A stretch of DNA of 64,000 bases from Gluconobacter kondonii (GCF_002723995.1 NZ_BEWP01000009.1:45177-109176); one strand, 5' to 3'. Shown: positions 1-8,882, counted from the first letter of the stretch. Program-made: numbers and translations. Notes: a model not told the origin generated them from the sequence alone.

Positions 1-1
1 A

Positions 2-1804
2 ACGCAGTTTATCTACAGTCTTCTGTGCAATGCGCTGGCACAGGGGGGCGGGTTCACGATTGTCGACGGCAAAGCCTCGAACAACCTTGCCTTCTCCGTC
101 GCGGCCATGGCGAGACGGTGGGGTCGGGAAGCCGATCTGCGCTTTATCAACATGATGGTCTCGGCTGGTGACAGAAAGACCAACACCTGGAATCCCTTTT
201 CCTCCGTCAACGCTGAAGGCATGACGGAGCTTCTGCTCACGCTTTTTCTTCCGGAGGACAAGAAAGGCGGCGGCGGTAACTCCGCGCATTTCCGGGACAG
301 GGCCGAGGCGCTTATTCGTGGCATGTCCTATGTCTTTGTCTGGGTCCGGGACAACCTTGGCATTCCTATCATGTCCGAGACGATCCGGACGATGTTCTCT
401 GATATCGTCAAACTGCGCGATCTCTACCAGGATAAGATCTTCACCTACTATGATGCGGACTCAGGCGAGGCGCGCAAAGTCGAACTGCCTGCAGAGTTTG
501 ACGGTACTCTACTGAACCCTGTCCGCGACTACGTGACGGAAACAGGCGGCTTCTCGAACACCAAGAGCGTGGGAGACCAGGACAAAGTTCGCGAACAGCA
601 TTCCTATGTTGTGGGTGGTTTCGGCAAAACGTTCACCCAGATGAGCTCCACACTGGGACATATCTTCCGGTGCAACATCGGCGACGTGGACTTCCGGGAC
701 GTCATTTTCAATCGACGCATCCTCGTCGTGCTTCTCCCCTCGCTCGAAAATCATCCGGACACGAACGCCGCACTCGGCAAGGCGGTCATCACGGCGCTGC
801 GTTACGCACTGGCGGCAGCACTCGGAACCTCCATCGAGGGTGACTATGAGGATCGCGTCGTAAATCGTGCGTCGTCCTCTGCTGTGCCCTATCCTTTAGT
901 CTTGGACGAGGTCGGTCAATTCGCGACACGCGGGATCGACGCAATGATGGCGTTGGGGCGTGAACTGAATATTTCCCTGCTTCTGGCTTTTCAGGAAGTA
1001 GGCACCCTCGAAGCAACGCTCGGGAAAGACCTAACCGTTCCGCTTCTCGGCAACCCAAAGCTCAAAATCTTTGAAAATGTAGAGGACGCTGGTCCTACCC
1101 GGGAGTGGATCGAAAAATCAGGCGGAACGATGCCTGTCAGCGTCCTTCCCGGCTTCGACAGTTCCAACCCTCTCGGCGTCTATGCAGACCAGCAACGCGC
1201 AGACATTCGGGACGTCAAGCGGATCTCCTGGAGCGACGTACAGAACCTCCGCCCCGGGCAAGCCATCATTCTCTTCCGAGGCAAGCGAATTTACACACGA
1301 TTATTCCACGCAGGAATCAAACCAGAAGGCGTGAACAGGGTGTTCCCCACAGTTTCAGCGGCTCCAGCCCTTCCGGCACCCGTATCACAGGAGCCGACTA
1401 CAGAAGGTGTCGAGGTGGCTCACCGGCTTCAGGAAGGGCGCGACCGGATCGAAAAGGCTGATCTCCGGCCATTAACCGGAGTTCTGGGAGATCTGTATCA
1501 GCGCCTCGGCGTCGTTCTCAAGACGGAAGGTACGCCCTTGCAGGACGCACAGGAGCTCCTGACCCTGCTTTTCCCTGATGAGACCCCGGCAGACGACAAG
1601 CCTTTCGCAAAGCTGTTTGAGACCCTCGTCCCTCCGTCCGCTCAGTTGCCCCGAACAACGGAACCGCTTCATCCGCACCTGGACAAAGCATTGCTGGCAG
1701 AACTGGTTGCGTTCGAGACAACTCTCGGACAGGACGAGCGTGCGGCTGTTGAGACCGTCACGCACGCCCTGAATCTTTACGCGCGTGGTCAGGAACTCGC
1801 CTGA
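2..1804 (+). CDS. type IV coupling protein, TrbC/DotL-IcmO/TraD-like (5' end outside window)
   Basis: The frame is open from the first bases of the window, so the N-terminus and Walker A motif lie upstream; about 600 residues are visible. VirD4-type coupling proteins are inner-membrane ATPases that bring the relaxase-DNA complex to the conjugative secretion channel. Visible marks are the segment GGFTIVDGKASNN near the start, a Walker B-like VLDEVGQF around visible residue 300, and the following ELNISLLLAFQEVG, which resembles the I-type TrbC/DotL branch more than TraG. An ATG at 107 is internal and should not be taken as the start. A hairpin terminator follows at once, and the relaxase gene converges on it. 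Family placement is from recognised motifs only. Confidence 0.8.
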   Translation, partial: TQFIYSLLCNALAQGGGFTIVDGKASNNLAFSVAAMARRWGREADLRFINMMVSAGDRKTNTWNPFSSVNAEGMTELLLTLFLPEDKKGGGGNSAHFRDRAEALIRGMSYVFVWVRDNLGIPIMSETIRTMFSDIVKLRDLYQDKIFTYYDADSGEARKVELPAEFDGTLLNPVRDYVTETGGFSNTKSVGDQDKVREQHSYVVGGFGKTFTQMSSTLGHIFRCNIGDVDFRDVIFNRRILVVLLPSLENHPDTNAALGKAVITALRYALAAALGTSIEGDYEDRVVNRASSSAVPYPLVLDEVGQFATRGIDAMMALGRELNISLLLAFQEVGTLEATLGKDLTVPLLGNPKLKIFENVEDAGPTREWIEKSGGTMPVSVLPGFDSSNPLGVYADQQRADIRDVKRISWSDVQNLRPGQAIILFRGKRIYTRLFHAGIKPEGVNRVFPTVSAAPALPAPVSQEPTTEGVEVAHRLQEGRDRIEKADLRPLTGVLGDLYQRLGVVLKTEGTPLQDAQELLTLLFPDETPADDKPFAKLFETLVPPSAQLPRTTEPLHPHLDKALLAELVAFETTLGQDERAAVETVTHALNLYARGQELA

Positions 1805-1809
1805 TATCT

Positions 1810-1840
1810 GAGGCGGCATGTCCCCAGCCGCCTCTGTTTT
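1810..1840 (+). terminator. Rho-independent terminator after coupling-protein gene
   Basis: An 8-bp stem (GAGGCGGC at 1810-1817, GCCGCCTC at 1827-1834) is followed by TGTTTT. It lies between two convergent genes. Confidence 0.75.
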
Positions 1841-1845
1841 CCAAA

Positions 1846-4800
1846 CTACATACCGCGTCCTGCACCACGAACCCGCGTGCGATCGCGCTCCCGCTCTTGT
1901 TCCTGTGCAGCAGCGCGAGCCTGCCGCAGCCGGTCTTCGGCCTGCTGCGCTCTCCGACGCTCCTGCAGATCTTCAACCCGCCGCGCTGCATTCAGGGCGT
2001 CCTGCGCGGCATAGCCGGCCTTACGCAGCTTGCGACTGACATCATCCCATTGCGCGCGCGGCACATCCCGGATCGGGGCTTCCTCAACCTGACGACGCAC
2101 CTGACCGCCCGGTGACTGCCCCTTCTGGCGCGCGCGCTCATTGACGTGGTTCTGTCGGATCCAGCGCGTATTGGCTTCCTCATGCACGAGACGGGCTTTC
2201 GCAAGATCGACGGCCAGGGATTTGTAGGGATGACGGCCCATGTCAGACGCCAAGCGGTCATACAGATCGGTGACCGTCACCGGCCGGATGTCGCCAAGAG
2301 CCCGCGAGAACGTCTCGGCCTCCCGGAGAGAGCCCTCCGATACGGCCGTCCAGCAGCGATGAACATGCCGGCTTTCGGCAACATAGGACGTAAAGCCTGT
2401 CATGGCCGAGGATCCACGCGGCATGGCGTTGATATGCTCGTCGGACGTCACACCCTGCGCCGCATCAACTGTCATAGCGTGACCAAAGCCCAGACGGATG
2501 CGTCCGGTCTTCGGGTCGGCCAGCCGGGTCCAGGGCACGAGCCCTTCCCGTCCCTTTGCGTTCTGTAGAACCAGTCCCTCATCAGACCAGCCCCTGACGG
2601 TCGTGAAGTCACCATTCGAGCCAAGATCACGCCAGCGGCGCCCATGGGGGGTGTCCACCCGGACGCTGGTTTTTGCAAACAGCCGAACCCTGTCACCGAC
2701 TGCGAGAGGCAGCTCATAGGTGACGCCACGCTGATCGATGGCGGCCTTGACGATCTCCGCCTGACCGATCTCGCCACGCTTGCGCAGCCGGTCGCGGACG
2801 GCACGGCTAAGATCCATAACGTCTTCGTTCGTCGGCGCAGACATGGTGATGCCCCGTTGCGATCCGGCCTGGGCCAGCATGTCGCGGCGTCGAAGATACA
2901 GGTCAGCGATCTGCTCGACGACCTGATCATGATCGCCGCCCACAAGTCGGATGGTGCCGTCCTTGCGCTTCATGTCGATTGCTTCACGCGCCCGCGCAAT
3001 ATCGGCTTTCTTCTGCTCGTCCTCAGTCTGGCTCAGATCGCGGCCGGGACTACGGAACATGCTGGCGATCTGCCGACCGCGCGCGGACTTCTGGCGGATT
3101 GTGCTCAACAGCTCCGGACGCGCTTCTTTGGGCATGACACGCAAAAGCAGTTCAACAGCATCACCGGCCTCGATCGCCTGGGCCTGTTCGCGGTCGCCCA
3201 CCACCCGGAGGGCAAAGCCCTTCTCCTGCTGAAGCTGGAGGATCTCGAGCAGCTGACGCGGGGAGACCTGACTGACTTCATCAAGAACCAGAACGGACTG
3301 CCGATCGAGGACGATCTTTCCCTGCGCAAGGCCGTCCAACAGAGGTGTCATCGCGTAGGTCTGGGAAATGCCCGCATCCTTCAGCGCATCGGCCTGACGC
3401 CAGGCAATGGCCGCGCCAATGACGGTGCGGCCATCCTCCTGCCAGGCATCGACCAGAGGCTTGAGAAGCGTCGTTTTGCCGGAGCCGGCGACACCAATCA
3501 GGAAGCCCAGTCCGCCCGCCTGACCAAGCGCATTGATGGCTGAAAGCTGCGCAGCGCCGTGTGCCGGTTCGCGTGTGAAGTCGAGACCCGACCGGGCAAC
3601 GGCAGCGGAAATCTGCTCGTCACTGAGCGCGCCGTCCCGCGTCCGCGCAGACAGGCCGGCAAGACGGGCCATGTCCTTTTCAAGGGCGATCTGGGCACTT
3701 GTCGCGACCCGGAGGCGGCCATCCTGCTCGCGCTCAAGGAAGCGGACCTGTTGGCCGTCGATCTCAATGCCGCGCTCCTGGATCAGATCGGCAATCCGCT
3801 CGATGTCCCGCATGTCTTCAATGCCAGCCGCAATGAGACCCCGTGCGGCATGGGTCCGGAACGTGTCCCGGTCGAGAACAGCAGCTGTCCGAAACTCCTC
3901 AGCCAATTTCTTAGCCGCAATCGCATAGGCCTGCTCGTAGCGCTCAGCGCGCCCTAATGGCTGGACCTTCTCATTGGTCAGGACAGTATCGTGATACCAC
4001 CCGATTTCGTGAGCCTGCTCAAGCCAGAACTCCCTGTCGTTGCTGCCATTGTACTTCTTTGAGCGGTAAGCGAGATTTGCGTTGTGAAGGATTGAAAACT
4101 TCCGCTCGGCCGACAAATCGTTCCAGTCCAGGCCCTGCCGTTTGGCATAGGCTTTTCCCATTTTCTCCGCCTGGGAATGCCGCTTTGAAAAAAGCTCACA
4201 GGCTTCTCGCGGCACACTATCAATCGCGATTGCGCGGCCACTCTCGTCGACGTGTACCGCGATACCGAGCTTGCGAAGTTCGCTTGCAAGTTCCGCCTGA
4301 AAATACGCCCCGAACATGAAAGACGTCGCACTGGTAATGCGAGCACTGTCCAGCGAACCCAAATGGCCGCTTTCGGTCGCTACGGCATTCAAAAGCAGAT
4401 TGTGAATATGCGCCTGTGGGTCCCCCGGCACCGGAACTTCCACCGCCGCCGTGGGGCCTTTTGCGCCATCCTGAATCTTCATGACCGGTCGTGCCGTGTA
4501 GTGCCGGAACGATACCCACGCGACTTCCCCCCGTTCCAGCGTGGCTGTCTTTCCTGACCCTCTGCGCGCCACGCCAACCTCTTTGGCAATAAACGCCATA
4601 GCCTTGTCGTTGGCCTTGTGAATTGCGCTCCAGATGAGCGCCCGCTCGGCATCCGTCGACGCAAATTCAGCGGCAAGCGTCACTGATTTATCGGGTGACG
4701 CTGTGAAGTCGATGGCCGAGTGCTCACGCTTCCGGCCTGTGTTGGCCCATTTTTCACCTGTGTCAGCGCGCTTCGCTTCGAACAGATTGGCCAGCGCCTG

Positions 4801-5049
4801 GTCTGTCGGCACCTTCATGACGTCAATGCCTAGCGCATCAGCGATCCGGGGGGCCATATCTGGCGACCACATTCCCCGCCCATCACGTCCGGTATAGTAG
4901 GTTGTCAGCCGGTCACCGTTTTCACGGGTCGGATCACTCCGTTCCCGTTCAAAGCGGGCATCCTTCTCCGGCTCGGACTGATTCTCTCTCAGATAAGCGA
5001 CGATCAGCTTACCGGCACCTGCCGCAGAAATCTTCCGGTAAGTGATCAT
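1846..5049 (-). CDS. MOBF conjugative relaxase-helicase (TrwC/TraI-like)
   Basis: This 1,067-residue protein has the TrwC/TraI layout: an N-terminal HUH relaxase domain and a C-terminal superfamily 1 helicase. A paired tyrosine (TTYYTGRDG) is near residue 50. The metal-binding His motif (AHIHNLLLN) is near residues 212-217. Walker A (GVAGSGKTTLL) is near 518-528, a DE box (VLVLDEVSQ) near 585, and a motif V-like segment (GHAMTVDAAQG) lies near the C-terminus. TrwC-type relaxases nick oriT, stay bound to the 5' end and unwind the strand for transfer. The nicking tyrosine cannot be assigned for certain by eye; in R388 it is close to the N-terminus. The gene overlaps the small upstream gene by 4 bp (ATGA), so the two are probably translationally coupled. 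Confidence 0.92.
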   Translation of the reverse strand: MITYRKISAAGAGKLIVAYLRENQSEPEKDARFERERSDPTRENGDRLTTYYTGRDGRGMWSPDMAPRIADALGIDVMKVPTDQALANLFEAKRADTGEKWANTGRKREHSAIDFTASPDKSVTLAAEFASTDAERALIWSAIHKANDKAMAFIAKEVGVARRGSGKTATLERGEVAWVSFRHYTARPVMKIQDGAKGPTAAVEVPVPGDPQAHIHNLLLNAVATESGHLGSLDSARITSATSFMFGAYFQAELASELRKLGIAVHVDESGRAIAIDSVPREACELFSKRHSQAEKMGKAYAKRQGLDWNDLSAERKFSILHNANLAYRSKKYNGSNDREFWLEQAHEIGWYHDTVLTNEKVQPLGRAERYEQAYAIAAKKLAEEFRTAAVLDRDTFRTHAARGLIAAGIEDMRDIERIADLIQERGIEIDGQQVRFLEREQDGRLRVATSAQIALEKDMARLAGLSARTRDGALSDEQISAAVARSGLDFTREPAHGAAQLSAINALGQAGGLGFLIGVAGSGKTTLLKPLVDAWQEDGRTVIGAAIAWRQADALKDAGISQTYAMTPLLDGLAQGKIVLDRQSVLVLDEVSQVSPRQLLEILQLQQEKGFALRVVGDREQAQAIEAGDAVELLLRVMPKEARPELLSTIRQKSARGRQIASMFRSPGRDLSQTEDEQKKADIARAREAIDMKRKDGTIRLVGGDHDQVVEQIADLYLRRRDMLAQAGSQRGITMSAPTNEDVMDLSRAVRDRLRKRGEIGQAEIVKAAIDQRGVTYELPLAVGDRVRLFAKTSVRVDTPHGRRWRDLGSNGDFTTVRGWSDEGLVLQNAKGREGLVPWTRLADPKTGRIRLGFGHAMTVDAAQGVTSDEHINAMPRGSSAMTGFTSYVAESRHVHRCWTAVSEGSLREAETFSRALGDIRPVTVTDLYDRLASDMGRHPYKSLAVDLAKARLVHEEANTRWIRQNHVNERARQKGQSPGGQVRRQVEEAPIRDVPRAQWDDVSRKLRKAGYAAQDALNAARRVEDLQERRRAQQAEDRLRQARAAAQEQERERDRTRVRGAGRGM

Positions 5050-5324
5050 CTTCCAGCCGGTGCAGAGAAGGTGGAAGCTTCAAGCCGGCCAAGCTGCGCC
5101 GAGATTGTCTCAAGGGCGGCACCCTGCTGTTCCATGGCCTGAGCCATGCGCGCGACGACCTCGACCAGGCCCTCGCCTTCTTCTGCTTTCTCTGGAGGGC
5201 TGACCATCTGATGGATTTGGGCGAGCGTCTCCCCGATCTGATCCAGCCGTTGCAAAACGAGGAGTTGAAACGGCGCTTCGCGATCTACCGGTTGCGGGAG
5301 GTCAAATACGTTTTCGTCTGGCAT
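5046..5324 (-). CDS. small coiled-coil-like protein coupled to the relaxase gene
   Basis: A 92-residue acidic protein rich in Leu, Gln and Glu with heptad-like spacing (LLVLQRLDQIGETLAQIHQM and a later similar stretch), suggesting a coiled coil. I do not recognise a family. Its stop overlaps the relaxase start by 4 bp, which argues that it is genuine and co-expressed. A relaxosome accessory role would fit, but nothing in the sequence proves it. Confidence 0.7.
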   Translation of the reverse strand: MPDENVFDLPQPVDREAPFQLLVLQRLDQIGETLAQIHQMVSPPEKAEEGEGLVEVVARMAQAMEQQGAALETISAQLGRLEASTFSAPAGR

Positions 5325-5428
5325 GCATCGTCTCCGTGGGCAAAGGAGACATTTTGCTCGAGGTGGTTGTGAGTGCTCGCCGACAAAAACTGTCGCTCCG
5401 AGCCCACATCGTCTCAGAGACTATCTGC

Positions 5429-5812
5429 CTAGCCGTCGCATCCCACCAGGAGCGCAATCTGACGTCTGATGGCAGCAAGCTGATCAGATCTCACTTTGCT
5501 GCCTGTCACGGTGACACGTTGCTTGGATGTGGTGGTGAGCAGAGCACTGACCGCCCAACAGGGTTTAGAACAACCGTTCTCGGATGTTGGGTCGATCCGT
5601 ACTGCCAGATCCGGAATGACGAGGTTCTCATCGTCGGTCAGCGGCACAAGCATCACGTTCGGCCACTCAGGCGGAAAGAGGTCGTCTTCGACAACAACAG
5701 CCGGCCGACGCTTGTTGGGCTCCTTCGGCAGCGCATCTCCACGCCAGTCTGCCAGCACAATTTCTCCAGGCGAGAAGATCGCTGCCATGGCGACCGGCCG
5801 ATCAGGAGCCAT
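5429..5812 (-). CDS. PemK/MazF-like type II toxin
   Basis: About 127 residues from the ATG at 5812. The segment SPGEIVLADW followed by KRRPAVVVEDD and a later VMLVPLT is the PemK/MazF fold signature of mRNA-cleaving endoribonucleases. The start at 5812 overlaps the antitoxin stop at 5802, as is usual in such operons. An ATG at 5788 is an alternative. The frame stays open up to 5941, but that extension lies inside the antitoxin gene and is not credible as coding. Likely role: plasmid maintenance by post-segregational killing. Confidence 0.85.
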   Translation of the reverse strand: MAPDRPVAMAAIFSPGEIVLADWRGDALPKEPNKRRPAVVVEDDLFPPEWPNVMLVPLTDDENLVIPDLAVRIDPTSENGCSKPCWAVSALLTTTSKQRVTVTGSKVRSDQLAAIRRQIALLVGCDG

Positions 5813-6038
5813 GGGTTCCGCCAGCCTCTTCAAAAAGCGCCTGGGCGGAAGGCGTCGCAGCGACGTAGCGGGCAACACGCGCACTGTCCCTGCGGATACG
5901 GTCTCGGCGCGCACTCTTTGCCCCTGTCTCCAGAAGATCACGGATGAGTTGGCTCAGAGGAATACCGCGTGCTGTTGCTTCCTGCTCCAGGTCGGTGCGC
6001 AACCGCTCGTCCAGACGGATCGAAAGGGGGGATGCCAT
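5802..6038 (-). CDS. ribbon-helix-helix antitoxin
   Basis: A 78-residue protein from the ATG at 6038, chosen because GGAG sits 6 bases upstream; an ATG at 6050 is also in frame. PLSIRLDERLRTDLEQEA then LSQLIRDLLETG is a typical CopG/Arc ribbon-helix-helix domain, and the C-terminal tail would wrap the toxin. It precedes and overlaps the PemK-like gene, so the pair forms a toxin-antitoxin operon with a dyad in its promoter. Confidence 0.85.
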   Translation of the reverse strand: MASPLSIRLDERLRTDLEQEATARGIPLSQLIRDLLETGAKSARRDRIRRDSARVARYVAATPSAQALFEEAGGTHGS

Positions 6039-6067
6039 GACACACTCCATACATTCAGAACGTCATT

Positions 6068-6097
6068 AATGTAGCGCACTGTCGTAGTGCAGAACAA
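6068..6097 (-). promoter_or_regulatory. promoter with operator dyad for the toxin-antitoxin operon
   Basis: Read on the minus strand: a -35 TTGTTC, an 18-bp spacer and a -10 TACATT. The spacer holds an inverted repeat, GCACT-5-AGTGC (6076-6090). This placement fits autorepression by the ribbon-helix-helix antitoxin. Confidence 0.55.
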
Positions 6098-6145
6098 CAT
6101 ATTTGGCAGAGCAGAATGCGATGAGAGGTCTTCAGCCCGGGTCAA

Positions 6146-6205
6146 ACCCTGCCCCGCCGGATGCAACACCCGCAGGGTGGCGCGAAGCGCAAACTGAAAG
6201 TTTGC
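6146..6205. other. paired inverted repeats, candidate oriT region
   Basis: Two perfect 7-bp inverted repeats lie side by side: ACCCTGC (6146-6152) with GCAGGGT (6172-6178), and GCAAACT (6189-6195) with AGTTTGC (6199-6205, 3-base loop). An AT-rich stretch follows. The region lies between the relaxase block and a stbABC/traKLM-like operon, where R388-type plasmids keep oriT. No nic site can be named from the sequence alone. Confidence 0.35.
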
Positions 6206-6243
6206 ATTTGTGTATGGAAAAAGAAAAACTCTGTAGCTTTCTT

Positions 6244-6303
6244 GTAGTCGTTAGTAGTCGACGCGTAGCTCTTACGTAGTCGATTGTAGTCGATTGGTAG
6301 TCG
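6244..6303 (+). repeat. six helically phased GTAGTCG direct repeats
   Basis: GTAGTCG starts at 6244, 6254, 6276, 6286 and 6297, with a degenerate copy (GTAGCTC) at 6265. The steps of 10, 11, 11, 10 and 11 bp put every copy on the same face of the helix. The array ends 59 bp before the next gene. The arrangement resembles the direct repeats bound by R388 StbA or a parC-type centromere. Confidence 0.85.
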
Positions 6304-6361
6304 TGTTAGGGTGCCCCTTAGAGATGCGCAGCAGCCGCACAACGGCCACGGGAGGCACCAC

Positions 6362-7264
6362 ATGGCAGCGACAGGTATCGGGATCAGCGGGGCCATTGGC
6401 GCGCTTGAAAACGTGTCTGGAGCGATGTCGCTGCGCGTGTGGATGGAAGCGAACCGCGAAGAGCTACTGCGGGCATGGAACGGGCGTCGTTTGAACTGGC
6501 AGGCCTTGTGCGCATGGTTCAAAGACGTTGGATTAACCAATGCTGATGGGCAGGCACCGACTGTACGATGTGCCAAAATGACGTGGTATCGGGCAGGCAA
6601 GACATTGGCTGCCCGAAAGGACCGTGCAGTGGCAGAGGCGAACGGTCCTTCTCGTGATCAAGCGGCTCGCAGAACTGTCGCACCGACAGACAAAGCGCGG
6701 TCTGGCCCCTCTGATGAAGAGATCCTTGCCCTCATGGCTGAAGCCGATAATGAGGAGCGTCTCAACAGGGAGCGTCGTGAGCGGATCGCAGGCTATGAGG
6801 CACAGCGCAGAACCACGGCGGAGTCCAAAGGGAATGGCGTTCAGTCAGAGGTACCCGTCGAGGCCGCCCAGTCCGAACCTGCACCTCTAGAAACCGCCAC
6901 CCGACCCCGGATCAAAATCGGGCAGATCGCCAACCATGTGACGATGCTCAAGCAGGCTCCCCGCTATGGTGCGGACAGGGACAAGCCACTCCCGCCGCCT
7001 TATGTCGGGCCTCGGCCTGATGGAATGCCGGAATATCTGCCGCTCGATGCCCTCATGCCTCTCGATGCGACGGGGCGTCAGCCCGATGGTCGCATCGATT
7101 ATGAGGCGCTACCGGGACTGCCACGACGCTCGTTTTTTGAAAGTGAGCGCGAATGGGCCAAGGCGTGTATCCCGATGGTTGAGGCAGTCCCGCATGAAGA
7201 TCGCTCTATCGTCCTGAAAGCCCTCCTTATGCGGTCCCGTGATCGCATGAAAAGCCTATACTGA
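6362..7264 (+). CDS. putative DNA-binding protein, StbA/TraK-like position
   Basis: 300 residues from the ATG at 6362, which has GGAGG 6 bases upstream; a GTG at 6311 is in frame but less likely. The N-terminal ~90 residues (RLNWQALCAWFKDVG, then a basic segment VRCAKMTWYRAGK) look like a small helical DNA-binding domain. The middle is charged and probably disordered, and the C-terminus is Pro-rich then helical. I see no firm family. It is the first of three rightward genes directly behind the phased repeat array, matching the order of stbABC in R388 and traKLM in RP4. An array-binding partition or relaxosome role is an inference. Confidence 0.7.
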   Translation: MAATGIGISGAIGALENVSGAMSLRVWMEANREELLRAWNGRRLNWQALCAWFKDVGLTNADGQAPTVRCAKMTWYRAGKTLAARKDRAVAEANGPSRDQAARRTVAPTDKARSGPSDEEILALMAEADNEERLNRERRERIAGYEAQRRTTAESKGNGVQSEVPVEAAQSEPAPLETATRPRIKIGQIANHVTMLKQAPRYGADRDKPLPPPYVGPRPDGMPEYLPLDALMPLDATGRQPDGRIDYEALPGLPRRSFFESEREWAKACIPMVEAVPHEDRSIVLKALLMRSRDRMKSLY

Positions 7265-7353
7265 GCGCTCTTGCTCGCACTCACATACGGTGTCCGCATA
7301 CTGAAGGTCTCTCCTCACTGAGCTGGAGAAGGCATTGAAAGTAAGGACCTGTC

Positions 7354-8136
7354 ATGAGTGAAAAGCCTATCCCCTCCAAGTCACCCCGTTCGCCTTCTGC
7401 TGCGGTCAAAGCGGGTCGCGGCAATCTCGGAGGATCTACGGCCGAGGCGGCGCTCGCGGAGCGCGCCATTATGCAGGGGCGCCCGCCTCTTCTTGCAGAC
7501 GGTGACGCCCGCAATCCCGGGCTCTCGGCGTTTAAATCGGTCTATGAGCGCTTTGGTTTGAGCCGCCCCCTGAGCGAAGAAGCCTCCGTGCTGAAAGAGT
7601 GGTTTTCCGAGGCATTCGGAATGGCCGCCGAGCAGAAGAAATCGCTTCTGGTCGATGTCGGCGGTGGCGACCGCACTTTTGAACTCTGGGCAAAAGAAGA
7701 AGGCATCATTTCTCTTGCTGAGAGTATTGGCCTCGAAGTGACTGGGCTCTTCATGTGTGGCCCGCAAGTGGGCGATCTCGATTACATCAAGCGGCTCTGG
7801 GAGAGCGAGCTCTTCCGCCCGAAAAGAGCTCTTCTGGTGTTTAACGACTGGTCGGTTCCAGTCGGACATGACCCAGACCGCGCATTTGGGAATCTCACGG
7901 AGAATCCCTTTTTCGCCCAGATGTCTGACTGCAAGCTTGGCTTCCTTCGCATTCCTAAGTTGAGCATTCTCCCCGCTATCATCGAGAGTGGGCTCTCCTT
8001 CCAGCAGGTCATGGAGAGTGCGCCGCGCCCCTGCGGAACGCCATTCGACGTTCTGCGTCGTGCACAGGTCAAGCGCTGGTTTGACCTGATCGAAAGCAAC
8101 ATTGTCGCCGAAAAGGTTGAAAGCTGGCTCCCATGA
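7354..8136 (+). CDS. ParA/TraL/StbB-like protein without a Walker A motif
   Basis: A 260-residue protein. The segment SLLVDVGGGDRTFELWAKE followed by ALLVFNDWSVPVG resembles the central part of TraL/StbB-type ParA-like ATPases, where an Asp after hydrophobic residues ends the beta strand. The expected N-terminal GKGGxGKS loop is absent; that portion is a Ser/Pro-rich tail. It may therefore be a non-hydrolysing relative. It sits second in a three-gene operon and overlaps the next gene by 4 bp. The family assignment is tentative. Confidence 0.6.
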   Translation: MSEKPIPSKSPRSPSAAVKAGRGNLGGSTAEAALAERAIMQGRPPLLADGDARNPGLSAFKSVYERFGLSRPLSEEASVLKEWFSEAFGMAAEQKKSLLVDVGGGDRTFELWAKEEGIISLAESIGLEVTGLFMCGPQVGDLDYIKRLWESELFRPKRALLVFNDWSVPVGHDPDRAFGNLTENPFFAQMSDCKLGFLRIPKLSILPAIIESGLSFQQVMESAPRPCGTPFDVLRRAQVKRWFDLIESNIVAEKVESWLP

Positions 8137-8780
8137 GTGACACTGAGACGCCTCTTTCTACCCTGCACGCGTTAAAGGACGCGGGCCGTCTGATGGAGGA
8201 AGCGGCCCGACTGGAAGGGATGGACCAGTATTCTCCATTCGGGAAATGGGTTTCCGCAACCCGGGCCACCATGGATGCCTTTGCGCAACTTGCCCTGTCA
8301 TGCGCCTCTGAAATGCAGGATTTCAGGGGAGAGGCCCGCGGCATTATCGAGATGGCCAAGCAGGAACAAAGCACTCTGCGGGACCAGTACATCGAAAGCC
8401 GTCGGCAGATTGAAAAGATGGGGGAAGTCGCGGAGCGGAATATCGAGAAACAGGAACTGTTTCGAGACCGCGAATTACAGGCCACTCTCGGGCGGATTGT
8501 CTCTGGTGTGACGTCGGAACTTCGCGACAAGGTTTTCGATCAGTTACGGACAGAGATTCCGACGCATGAGCGCCAGTTTTACAAGGAAGCGCGATGGCGC
8601 GCCTATGTACGGATGGCGCTGGCCGGTGCGGTCCTTATCGGTCTCGGCTTTGCCTCTGGTTACACGTATGACGGTTATGCAGCGCAGGTCGGACGTTATT
8701 GCGAGGAGCATCAGGCGTTCGACACGAAGGGCGCATCATGGTGTCAGATCGTCCCGCCGCCGATCCTGCCGAAGTCCTGA
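8133..8780 (+). CDS. coiled-coil protein with one C-terminal membrane segment (StbC/TraM-like position)
   Basis: A 215-residue protein. Residues ~60-130 are charged and helical, likely a coiled coil. One clear transmembrane segment follows at ~158-178 (MALAGAVLIGLGFASGY) and then a short Cys-containing tail. The start overlaps the previous stop by 4 bp. As the third gene behind an array-binding candidate and a ParA-like protein, it could anchor plasmid DNA at the membrane. No named family is recognised. Confidence 0.65.
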   Translation: MSDTETPLSTLHALKDAGRLMEEAARLEGMDQYSPFGKWVSATRATMDAFAQLALSCASEMQDFRGEARGIIEMAKQEQSTLRDQYIESRRQIEKMGEVAERNIEKQELFRDRELQATLGRIVSGVTSELRDKVFDQLRTEIPTHERQFYKEARWRAYVRMALAGAVLIGLGFASGYTYDGYAAQVGRYCEEHQAFDTKGASWCQIVPPPILPKS

Positions 8781-8882
8781 GCAGGCTCTTGCGTACCCGC
8801 TCCAGGGCGAAGCCCTGACGCAACATACGTCACAGCCGCGCCTGCGCGGTTGTGTCCATTTTGGCGCGGTCTGACCGGACAA

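Noticed and set aside
2644..3543. Rightward frame of 299 codons
   Set aside because: It is antisense to the helicase domain of the relaxase gene, whose motifs are clear.
6241..6310. CRISPR array
   Set aside because: The repeats are 7 bp at 10-11 bp steps, with no unique spacers and no cas genes nearby; this is a protein-binding array.
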